64,000 bases of DNA from Apostichopus japonicus (taxonomy: Eukaryota > Echinodermata > Holothuroidea > Aspidochirotida > Stichopodidae): positions 2,462,501 to 2,526,500 of the forward strand of contig NC_092571.1 in NCBI RefSeq assembly GCF_037975245.1, given 5' to 3'. The translations under genes were made by a program, and so were the position numbers. Below are positions 40,201 to 47,538 of the stretch, piece after piece. The first letter of the stretch is position 1; each line of letters opens with the position of its first letter. The notes beneath the pieces were generated by a model. It made no database searches. It worked only from the letters and a program-made list of their open reading frames with translations, and was not told where the DNA came from.

Positions 40201-43200
40201 TCTCGGGAGGGGGAAGGGGGAGGGGGCATAATTCACTGTTTGCATTTTTTTTTGTAGCAAACAGCTTATTGTGTTATCTTAAATTGCTTAAACTTCTGCT
40301 ATGTCTCTGTGTACAACAGCTGTGGTACACCTTAATATCCGTGCATTAAACAATATGACCATATCCGCATAGTAATCTGCTGTACCATACCAAAATCAAC
40401 ATTTTTATTTTCTTTAAGAAGAGTTCAGTATCAGTATCGCTACGTGGATTGTTTTTTTTTTCTCCTTCCACAATAAATACACCACGGCACCTGCATAGAT
40501 TTTTGAATTTTGGAAAGGAATCCAGGAAGGAACCACTGATGTTTTTAAGATCATTCACAGAAATACACTATCCTTGTATTCCCCAAATGACACCCTCCAG
40601 TGTAGCCTTAAAGTAAAAACAGGCTATATTTATCACCTCAAAAGTTCCTTAACCTCCCTTCTCTGTTAGATCTGAAAATAACGTTATTGCTTTCCATAAT
40701 TACTTTACACGAGCCAAAATAAAAAACCGGTGGAGTTGGTTTCACAAGTTTATGATGAGCAGTTGTTTGGGTATTCACTGTAACATTAACCACATCGCAA
40801 AGTACCTTTTTCTTTTTCATTGAAGCAAAGATCAAAGTCCCCCCCTTGGTGGGGATGGGGTGGGGAGTGGGGAAGGGTGCAATATGTTAAGACCTGGATA
40901 TGTATAAACCTAGCCTAATGTACATATAGGTCTCTGGGCTTCAGAATAGTTCAGAGGTTTGTCGTATTTATTTCAGATGACCAGAAAATTTCAAACCATT
41001 ACTGCGGTAAAGCATATACTCATGTGATGTACAGATGCAAAGAAAATGATACATGACAATTTAACGATTGCTAATTAATTAATAATAAGCATATACTCAT
41101 GTGATGTACAGATTCAAAGAAAATGAAACATGAAAATTACCGATTACTAACATGTAACTGAAAATAAAATAAAACTGTTTAACAGCAAACTGCTTATCCA
41201 CCACTAGAGAGCCTGTGTAAGAGAATGTGTAAAAGTAAGTTGGCCTGACGTTTCGTTCCTAGCAGGATAACCCAGTAGAGGGACACTCTACTGTTTATCC
41301 CTTACTGTTGTCCCTAAACTGTTTATCTCCTACCTCTCCTCTTCCCCTGTTGGTTTCTTTCTTCTCTCCATCCCTTGTCTACTAATCCCCTTACATCTAT
41401 CTCTTTTGTGTTTACCATACTCATTAACCTGTCTGTATTCTGTGTGTGTATTTGTCCTTTCTGTTACTGTTACTTGTCATTAACCTCTGAAGAAGATCCT
41501 GCTAGGATCGAAACGTTGGGCCAACTTACTTGTACACATAATTTGTAAATGGTCGGAACCTGGTCGTGGTGTCACAGATGCATCATATCTGGATAAAAGC
41601 AAAATATGCGTAAGGAAAAACAAGAAAGACACTAACCCATCATCGTCTGTTTTAATAATCTTGATTTGCAGTTTTTTGCAAGCTTCCACTGGAGTAGTTG
41701 CATCATGTCTGATATCTCCAAGACCTGTTACTCTAAAAGTGAACTGATTAACATGATATCCAATTTCTCTCATTCTTTTATACACATCTTTTAGACATCC
41801 CTCAAACCTTATGCTGGATCGACTGACTGGTAAAATCATCCATATCGACTTTGGCGACTGCTTTGAGGTAGCCATGACACGTGAGAAGTTCCCAGAGAAG
41901 ATTCCCTTCAGGCTGACCAGGATGTTGATCAACGCCATGGAGGTAAATAGGAAAATACTCCAAATGTTGACAACAATCTGGAGTATTGGTTCACTTTTCT
42001 TCTGAATTTTTTGGTTTATATTGAAATTTTCAATAATTATTTTAAGTTGATCGATGCTGCTTTTGATTAACAGAGGTGTAAAGAACTTGCCTTTATTTTG
42101 GGATGAAATTTAAGTCACTGATAGACTTGTAGTACCAGTACAACAGCATGAGTATGAGTAACAGCATGAGTAATACAACTAGAATTCCCCTTGGTGTGAT
42201 TATGGGTAACAGGTACAAGGTTCTTAACATGAGTATGAATACAAATCGAATTCCCCTTGGTGTGGTTATGGGTACAATTGCAAGGCTCAAAGCATGAGTA
42301 CAGATACATTATTTATTTATCTTTATACTTTCTATACTGCTCTTCAAAATGTCCTGAGTAAAAGTTACAAGTGTTAGTACAGCTAACTATGCTAGAGTAC
42401 CAGGATGAGTACATACTCTCTACACAGTCTTCTGGTTGTTACAATGACTGTCCTCAATGCATAGTCACTCAACTTGGAGAACAGCTTATGTGACTGAGGT
42501 GTTTGTCCATCACTGCAAAGAACACCAGCTGCTTTTTACAGTTTCACACGTTTCTTGTTTCTGCCTAGGTGACCGGCATCGATGGAAACTACCGAGTGAC
42601 CTGTGAGAGCGTGATGCAGGTGATCAGAGAGCACAAGGACAGTATCATGGCTGTACTGGAAGCCTTTGTGTACGATCCATTACTCAACTGGAGATTAATG
42701 GATAGTGAGTCAGCAGCTTATATGTGTATTTCATTAGTTGTTTTGTATTGGGGGGAGGAGGGGGAGGGGGGTCATACTATCCCTGAAAGAGGAGCTTAGT
42801 AGATGGTGAGTTGACAGTTATAGATGGTAGGGGACCGATTTTGTTTTGTTTAAGGGGGGAGGGGTGTGACCCCTTCTTCAAGAGCGTTAGATGGTCTGAG
42901 GTGTAGGAGAGAAAGCCATTTGTATGGGGCGGGGGGGGGGGGGAGGGGGATTGGCTGTACCTTCTACTGCAGTTAATGGATGGTGAGAATATATTCATAA
43001 CTGTATGGTACCAGTGTTATATGGTGGAGAGCGGGGGGGGGGGGGCAGTTTATGGATGTGAGTTTGGCCAAATGAATAACCCTCAATCTACAAGCATGTC
43101 AACGCAACAGTTTCACATCTCCTAATTAGCAATTCTCCTAATTAGTAATTCTCCTAATTAGCAATTCCTTGAAGTCTTGTCTGATTTTATCAGTCTAAGT

Positions 43201-46200
43201 TGGTAGAACAATGTAACAGATAATGGGTTCATGTCCAATTAGCAGTCTAGTTAGTTAATTACCACCAAAAGGTTGGTTCAACAAGCACTACCATGCTTTT
43301 TTTTCAATTTATACATTTCTCTCTTAAAAACCCTAAAAAACTGGCACAAGACACATGAATACAATTTTTGTGTCTAAACAGCATTTTTAAGGCCAATCAC
43401 CTTTCTTTCAAACTTTTGACTGAAGATGATTGTACATCAAAGCAGATATGTCTAGGGGAAGCTTTATTGCCAATTTCGTGAGTTTAAGTTGGATTTTGGA
43501 GAACATATTTATTTAGATTAAGAGGATGAAAAAGAAATTTGAGTCTCATCAAAACATTTATTCAAACTGGACTCCTCGAAAAGCAGGTAGAGTCTGTAGC
43601 GTCGGGTACCGTAAAGCCTCTAATACACTTGCATTTGACATGTAGACCAGGGGAGAGGTATACTGGAGAATTAGGGGTAGATGTTACCACCTCTTATCCT
43701 ATACATTCATGTAAACACGATGAAATCGATTCCCTACGAATAATAAACATGTGGGTGGATGTTGGTAACACTTGGTGTTTCTTGCACTTGTGACTTTTGT
43801 CAGTGATACATAATGGCTTTTCCAAATGAAGTGAATGTTAGACAACGTTCCCATTATTTATGGCCCGATACTTGATCCAGTTTCAGGTATCTTTCCAACC
43901 TGTTATTGTCTTTAGTTCTTTATTATCTTCAGGACAATCAACTTATTTTCACGTCTCCGTTGACAATTGATCTTGTGTGGTTTTTACATTTAGCTGAAAC
44001 CAGAGTTCATAGGTTTGTGATTAAAACTGGAAGGAACTAAAAAGGTTAAATGGTTGCAAATTCAAGAATATGCTCAAACCATTAACAAGAATTTAAAGGT
44101 GTATGTTGTGAAACTTAAAACTGGACTAACGATATGGAAAATTATGATTCTTTACAGTGAATAACTATATATATATATATTTTTTCTTGATAAAGTAAGG
44201 ATTTCTTTTTTGTCAATTTCATTTTCAACAATAATCAGTTAAGTGGGACATGTTTCAGTACAGAAATTCAGTCCTAATGTTATACAGATTGGAAATTTGA
44301 CCATAAAAATTGATTTTATTTACCATCGAAGCTGAGTAGGAGGTACGGTGGAAACAGACTATTGCATTATATCACTGAATGTCTGTCAAATTTACCAAAC
44401 CAGATTGATATTACTTCCAGATAGGTTGTTGTGGTATCAACCTCATATGCAAAGTAAAATCTCTCCACTTTATTTTGGGCTTTTACTTCATCATATGTAA
44501 CCTAGGCAACCAACAATCAAGCTGCTTTGACATTGATTTTGTGAATATTCTGTCATTATTTGATACTGCAATTACTCAGCAATTTCCTTTCATTAGCTTG
44601 GCCTTGTCAAAATTCACCTCAAAACTTATCTAGATTTTTGATGCTAAAATGTAAGGTTCGATGATACTCGAGAATCCAGCGATTCTACTCAGCTACGTAG
44701 ATTCTGAAAAGTAAACAAAACCCACGGTACTGCTTTAATGTACTCAAATCAATGAATGAGCATCAGATTGTGGAAGTGTGGTGCTGATTAATTTCTCACA
44801 TTTTATTTCCAGCAACAGCTAAGGACAAGAGGTCCAAGGCAAGGTCGGGGACCTTCTCTGGCAGTGCAGGTGTCGGTATGTATTCCCAGACCTGACGGAG
44901 GGTGGTCAGGAGGGGGCAGGGACCTTCTATGGCAGTGCAGGTGTCAGTATGTTTTCCCAGGCCTGGCGGAGGGTGGTCAGGAGGGGGGTGGGGGACCTTC
45001 TCTGGCAGTGGAGGTGTTGGTATGTTTTCCCAGGCCTAGCAGAGGGTGGTCAGGAGGGGGGTGGGGGACCTTCTCTGGCATTGCAGGTGTTGGTATGTAT
45101 TTGGGAGGGGGTGGTCAGGAGCGGGGGGGGGGGGTGGTGGCACAACCGGGGGTCAATTAGGCAGCCCTGAGAAATAACCAGTTATTTTCATTCTTATAAT
45201 ATGCTCAAGGAAACATGTAGACCTTAAGGTAGGGACCAAGTGACATGTTTTCCTCAGGTCACGACCTGGTCCTTGACGCCAATATTTCTCCCCCAAAAAT
45301 TCAAAATACTTTTAATTGCTTGTTTTCTAACTGTATTTAGCTTTGTCTGTACAAGTGAATGAAGGAAGAAATGTTTGATTTGTGAAATTATCATTGGAGG
45401 TTGGCAGTATTACATGTAGAAATGTTTGACCCAAAGGTGGCAACCATTTGGAGGTCTTAATTCCTTGTCGAAGGTAGAAGAAAGTTATGCAATGTCGATG
45501 GTGTGTGTGTGTATGGACACAACAAATTTTTATCAAAACTTCAAAAAGTTGCTTTTAATTGTCTCTGTGGTTGTCTTTTGTCTTGCCTAGTTGTTATTTG
45601 TATCTTGTCTTCGTATTGCTTACTTCTTTTTGTATATACTTGTGTTTAGCTATATGTTTTGTAAAGCCCCATAGAATATCTTTTTAGTCATGGCGCTATA
45701 GAAATATTGTAATAATAATAATTATTGATCTTTTTTGGTTGGTAGTTTGTCACAAATTCTGTTTTTTTTTGTTCCATTCATTATAGACATCCTGGATAAG
45801 GTTGGCATGGAGATGTCACCTAAACACAATAAACCAGCAAATCAGTCAGAAAGCGTTAGTTCGTTAGGTGAGTAGTTTCTAATACACCAAAGATGAAAAT
45901 TTTGCTACTTATTCTTTTTTAAATGGCGTGGGTGGGATTCCTCATGGTATTCCAACCAATGAATATGTGCTAGAAGGACTGGGTGGTTCAACGGAATGAC
46001 CATATGAGATTATATCAGGCAATTCCTTCTTTCCTTGCGATAGTCATCGAGGAGATATCAGTGTCTTCAGATGCAGTCTTTCTAGTTGCAGTGGAAGTTT
46101 GAAAAGTAAATTTTGGTTCACTTGCAGTGCAAGAGTTTAATAATTTGTGTTGTGTATAAAGCCATCAGATTACCAATTTATAACATAACAAAACATAATA

Positions 46201-47538
46201 ACAGTAATTTATGCAAGGATGTTTATTGATCTGTCTCAAATTTTTGATATGCCATGTTAAATTATGTCAAATTGACTTATTTCCAGGTGGTGAGCTTGGT
46301 GTACCAACAGAGGCTCTGAACAAGAAGGCAATAGCTATCATAAACAGAGTGAGGGACAAACTGACAGGTAAGACGGGTGCCATCACTGGTATTAAATGTA
46401 GGTTTGAACTTATCACTGTCCGACACTGCTTGTATAAACGTGTACAAGCGCAATTATAGGTAAATTGCTATTGTTACCACCATGAGGTTATAATGTGTGT
46501 CACCATATGTAATGCTGGTGTTAAAAGTTTCACAGTATGATACAGAGGCTTGTGATAGAATATTTCATTGTGTGTGTTCCACCATCTCTTGTATTGTCAA
46601 AGGTAAGACTGGTGTTACTGTTTTTAAATTGAAGAACTGTTTCACAGTATGGTACATAATCACGGGCAAGGATACAGGGTGATAGAATATTTCACCATCT
46701 CATGTATCGTGCAAGTAAGACTGGTGTTACCATTAAGTATCTGTTTCTCCCTACATTAGTAATATTGTAGATGGAACTGCTAATATGGTTCTCTCTATGC
46801 CTGTGGTATGTTTCCTATTTAATACTTTATGTCTTACTTCTAGGTCGTGATTTCTCATCTAAGGAGGCAGTTGATGTACCGACTCAGGTTGAGTTACTAA
46901 TACAACAAGCCACATCTCACGAGAATCTATGCCAGTGTTACATTGGATGGTTAGTAACCCAAGTAATAGATATAGCCTGACTTGTATCTATGTATGTTAG
47001 ATCCTCCTGGCAGGAACACGCGAAGAAGCCTCATTGGCTTATTAAAAGCCGCCAGCTGACCGAGTCAGTCTCCTATATTCATATTTAACGTCCATGATTA
47101 TGAATTGTCAACAACTCTGTAACTGGACGACATACATTAATCTTGGAGTGACTCAAACTCGGGACTTTGTGATTGAAAGGCACCGGCGTTAACCACTGAG
47201 CTAACACTTGAATTTGGCCTTCAGTTGGTTGATAATGCTAACCCAGATATCAGCCCACACCCCCCCCCCCTCCCCAAGAAATTTTTAGTAAACTGGAAGA
47301 TACTTGATTGTACTGTTTATGTTGTATCGCATACACATGGAATGTATTAATGTACTATTATATATCTATGTACTGTAGGTTTACTGCCACCCCCCATGAA
47401 CCCCCCCCCCCCAAAGGTGGCAGGACTGTGCCCCTGATAATTTAACATGAAAAGAGCTTGGGCCAAACCTCCTGTTTTTACACTATTGCTAAAGACACTT
47501 TTTTTTTTCATTTCACAAACAGGTGTCCATTTTGGTGA
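25110..47538 (+). CDS. mTOR: mTOR serine/threonine kinase, C-terminal 611 residues in 16 exons (5' part outside window)
   Basis: Sixteen GT/AG exons join in frame into 611 codons plus TGA, equal to about residue 1938 to the end of the 2549-residue human protein. In order: end of FAT; FRB domain ([14 protein letters not shown] through [16 protein letters not shown]), with the Ser of ASRLYFGER and the Thr and Trp of DLTQAW that contact FKBP12-rapamycin; N-lobe ([17 protein letters not shown]); catalytic loop [15 protein letters not shown] (the DFG); and the FATC tail [17 protein letters not shown]. All key kinase residues are intact. mTOR is the catalytic subunit of TORC1/TORC2, linking nutrients and growth factors to growth; rapamycin binding is predicted. 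The segment between kinase and FATC ([16 protein letters not shown]) diverges most. Introns run from 0.3 to 6.4 kb. Exons are listed separately. Confidence 0.97.
25339..25420 (+). pseudogene. Partial duplicate of the preceding mTOR exon with its splice donor
   Basis: About 82 bp repeat 25157-25239: the codons for [17 protein letters not shown], the donor region (GTTAAG instead of GTAAAG) and the first ~30 intron bases. Differences are few: ATA to ATC (synonymous), one change in the donor and a one-base deletion. It is preceded by a purine-rich tract without an acceptor-like pyrimidine tract, so it is unlikely to be spliced in as an exon. Confidence 0.85.
26694..26816 (+). CDS. mTOR: mTOR exon 2 of the window (end of FAT)
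   Basis: 41 codons beginning [20 protein letters not shown] and ending NTLVQQALM, phase 0. The acceptor TTTTTTTGTAG and donor GTAAGT are strong. Confidence 0.95.
26817..29094. other. mTOR intron, no internal gene seen
   Basis: This 2.3-kb intron has C-rich tracts near 27420-27520 and a G-run near 28790. A tRNA A-box-like word at 28451-28465 (GATAGCTCAGTGGAT) lacks a matching B box and is not called. Confidence 0.5.
29095..29277 (+). CDS. mTOR: mTOR exon 3 of the window (FRB domain, first part)
   Basis: 61 codons, [20 protein letters not shown] to MKETSFHQ, phase 0. It includes [13 protein letters not shown] with the Ser whose mutation gives rapamycin resistance in mammals (human S2035), unchanged here. 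Confidence 0.97.
29596..29730 (+). CDS. mTOR: mTOR exon 4 of the window (FRB domain, second part)
   Basis: 45 codons, [20 protein letters not shown] to [20 protein letters not shown] keeps the Thr, Trp and Phe of the rapamycin/substrate-recruitment surface. Phase 0. Confidence 0.97.
30158..30332 (+). CDS. mTOR: mTOR exon 5 of the window (FRB to kinase N-lobe)
   Basis: Encodes [31 protein letters not shown] and [15 protein letters not shown], ending in phase 1 (G|GA). The acceptor is TTTTTGCCCTACACAG and the donor GTAAGT. Confidence 0.96.
30333..32595. other. mTOR intron with a palindromic insertion
   Basis: The intron contains the fold-back element at 31358-31612, listed separately. The remainder is AT-rich with no recognisable gene. 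Confidence 0.6.
31358..31612. mobile_element. 255-bp palindromic element ending in the GATCCTGCTAGGATC hairpin motif
   Basis: The left arm (31358-31465) and right arm (31501-31612) are inverted copies: ACACATTATCAGAGACACAG at the left matches CTTTGTCTCTGATAATGTGT at the right, and the outer ends match through CCTGATGTTTCAATCCTAGC / TGCTAGGATCAAAACGTCAG. The loop is about 35 bp. The arms are imperfect, so this is an aged insertion. No ORF or clean target duplication is seen. Confidence 0.8.
32596..32731 (+). CDS. mTOR: mTOR exon 6 of the window (kinase N-lobe)
   Basis: Encodes [20 protein letters not shown], then [19 protein letters not shown] and LKRHL, ending AG| (Ser split). [13 protein letters not shown] is the conserved N-lobe motif of PI3K-related kinases. 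Confidence 0.97.
33229..33376 (+). CDS. mTOR: mTOR exon 7 of the window (kinase N-lobe to hinge)
   Basis: Encodes [36 protein letters not shown] and [12 protein letters not shown]. The hinge-proximal [10 protein letters not shown] motif is intact. Acceptor ACCCTCAG, donor GTAAGT. Confidence 0.97.
33377..34939. other. mTOR intron with a 64-bp tandem repeat
   Basis: The tandem repeat at about 34336-34550 is listed separately. A pyrimidine tract near 34790-34830 lies before the next exon. Confidence 0.6.
34336..34550. repeat. 64-bp tandem repeat x ~3.4
   Basis: Units begin with CGTCATTCCCTTGATGTGA, continue CAGCAGTTAACATA and end CAGCATTTATGCCC. The copies differ by a few substitutions and small indels. 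Confidence 0.85.
34940..35062 (+). CDS. mTOR: mTOR exon 8 of the window (kinase C-lobe)
   Basis: 41 codons, [41 protein letters not shown]. The acceptor is CCGATGCAG and the donor GTTTGT, the weakest donor of the set. Confidence 0.96.
35286..35368 (+). CDS. mTOR: mTOR exon 9 of the window (up to the catalytic loop)
   Basis: Encodes [27 protein letters not shown] and AG of the catalytic-loop Arg. A 6.4-kb intron splits the GDR|HPSN motif inside this Arg codon. Confidence 0.96.
39066..39142. repeat. 20-bp tandem repeat
   Basis: Four to five copies of TATTAACAAACCGCTGTATG, the later ones shortened. Confidence 0.85.
39918..40078. repeat. G-rich ~37-40 bp tandem repeat x 4
   Basis: Units contain GGTGGGTGGAGTAAGGTCAT followed by AGGGATGGGGTGGGG. 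The copies are nearly identical except for the length of the G run. Confidence 0.9.
41010..41140. repeat. Two-copy direct repeat, ~50 bp
   Basis: AGCATATACTCATGTGATGT then ACAGATGCAAAGAAAATGA occurs at about 41010 and again at about 41089. Confidence 0.8.
41182..41545. mobile_element. Inverted pair of the hairpin motif flanking ~210 bp
   Basis: The minus-oriented copy (41182-41272) is colinear with the solo copy at 7605-7709, sharing TTATCCACCACTAGAGAGCC (reversed), the TTTTACACA region and the TGCTAGGA hairpin. The plus-oriented copy is at 41484-41545. Between them is pyrimidine-rich sequence without an ORF. The arrangement, motif outward at both ends, is the same as in the palindrome at 31358-31612, so both belong to one family. 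Confidence 0.7.
41795..41942 (+). CDS. mTOR: mTOR exon 10 of the window (catalytic loop and activation loop)
   Basis: Encodes [38 protein letters not shown] and [11 protein letters not shown]. It includes the catalytic-loop Asn (HPSN) and the Mg-binding Asp of DFG. Acceptor CATCTTTTAG, donor GTAAAT. Confidence 0.97.
42137..42310. repeat. Two-copy direct repeat, ~68 bp
   Basis: ATTCCCCTTGGTGTGATTAT and ATTCCCCTTGGTGTGGTTAT, each preceded by an ATGAGTATGAGTA-like word, occur about 65-70 bp apart in the intron. Confidence 0.75.
42569..42704 (+). CDS. mTOR: mTOR exon 11 of the window (kinase C-lobe)
   Basis: Encodes [37 protein letters not shown] and LLNWRLMD, ending in phase 1 at GATA|GTGAGT. 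The exon's 3' end (TTAATGGATAGTGAG) recurs several times in the intron that follows. Confidence 0.97.
42705..43065. repeat. Degenerate G-rich repeat seeded by the mTOR exon 11 donor
   Basis: Four to five units of roughly 75-105 bp start with a version of TTAATGGATAGTGAG (near 42800, 42888, 42972 and 43050; original 42696-42710) and run through unique-looking sequence into a G-rich tract. Copies 42972 (TTAATGGATGGTGAG) and 43050 (TTTATGGATGTGAG) are closest to the real exon-intron junction. Confidence 0.65.
43115..43170. repeat. 17-bp tandem repeat x 3
   Basis: Copies of TCTCCTAATTAGCAAT. The unit contains the palindrome CTAATTAG. Confidence 0.8.
44813..44875 (+). CDS. mTOR: mTOR exon 12 of the window (variable linker before FATC)
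   Basis: Encodes [20 protein letters not shown] with split codons at both ends (A|CA, G|AC). This is the linker that in mammals carries S2448. KARSGTF here has the form K-x-R-x-x-T-hydrophobic. The 3' end and donor of this exon are repeated four times. Confidence 0.9.
44847..45125. repeat. mTOR: 71-73 bp tandem repeat containing the end of mTOR exon 12 and its splice donor
   Basis: Four units begin GGGACCTTCTCTGGCAGTG (accttc at 44851, 44922, 44995 and 45068) and continue through the donor GTATGT to a TTCCCAG acceptor-like word and a GGAGGGTGGTCAGGAGGGG tract. Unit 1 holds the coding sequence for GTFSGSAGV and the functional donor; all later units keep GTATGT. Read-through of the first donor meets a TGA within about seven codons. 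Confidence 0.9.
45655..45722. repeat. Possible dispersed-repeat tail ending in (AAT)n
   Basis: ATGGCGCTATAGAAATATTG followed by TAATAATAATAATTATT looks like the 3' tail of a common retroposed repeat. Only this tail is recognisable. Confidence 0.35.
45787..45867 (+). CDS. mTOR: mTOR exon 13 of the window (variable linker)
   Basis: Encodes (D)[20 protein letters not shown] and ESVSSL, 81 bp in phase 1/1. It is weakly conserved, but the ILD word, the phases and the canonical sites (TTATAG, GTGAGT) support it. Confidence 0.85.
   Translation, partial: TSWIRLAWRCHLNTINQQISQKALVR
46287..46367 (+). CDS. mTOR: mTOR exon 14 of the window (before FATC)
   Basis: Encodes [20 protein letters not shown] and VRDKLTG, 81 bp in phase 1/1. 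[20 protein letters not shown] is strongly conserved in animal mTOR. Confidence 0.96.
46365..46740. repeat. ~110-bp repeat carrying a copy of the mTOR exon 14 donor region
   Basis: AGGTAAGACGGGTGCC at the real donor (46366) is echoed by AGGTAAGACTGGTGTTAC (about 46601) and CAAGTAAGACTGGTGTTAC (about 46708). The latter two sit at the ends of ~110-bp units that share GTTTCACAGTATG and GTGATAGAATATTTCA. Confidence 0.7.
46844..46949 (+). CDS. mTOR: mTOR exon 15 of the window (FATC domain)
   Basis: Encodes [34 protein letters not shown] and TG| of the Trp codon. The two Cys of the FATC redox-sensitive loop are split between this exon and the next. Confidence 0.97.
46995..47222 (-). mobile_element. 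tRNA-derived SINE
   Basis: Read on the minus strand, a tRNA-like head contains TTAGCTCAGTGGTTAACGCC (A box) and GAGTTTGAGTC (B-box-like) about 50 bases later. The body ends with TTCGCGTGTTCCTGCCAGGA. RNA polymerase III would read it antisense to mTOR. It lies in the last mTOR intron. Confidence 0.65.
47523..47538 (+). CDS. mTOR: mTOR last coding exon
   Basis: G|TGT CCA TTT TGG TGA completes W-C-P-F-W-stop, the invariant C-terminus of mTOR. The acceptor is TTTCACAAACAG. Confidence 0.95.

Larger units (their letters stand above)
35369..41794. other. Largest mTOR intron in the window (6.4 kb), splits the catalytic loop
   Basis: Apart from the repeats listed separately (39066-39142, 39918-40078, 41010-41140, 41182-41545) no gene is recognised. 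A minus-strand ORF at 41480-41938 runs antisense through the next exon and is treated as chance. Confidence 0.6.

Noticed and set aside
41480-41938. 152-codon minus-strand ORF
   Set aside because: Its first third is antisense to the mTOR DFG exon and its last part is the dispersed hairpin motif. The middle has no recognised family.
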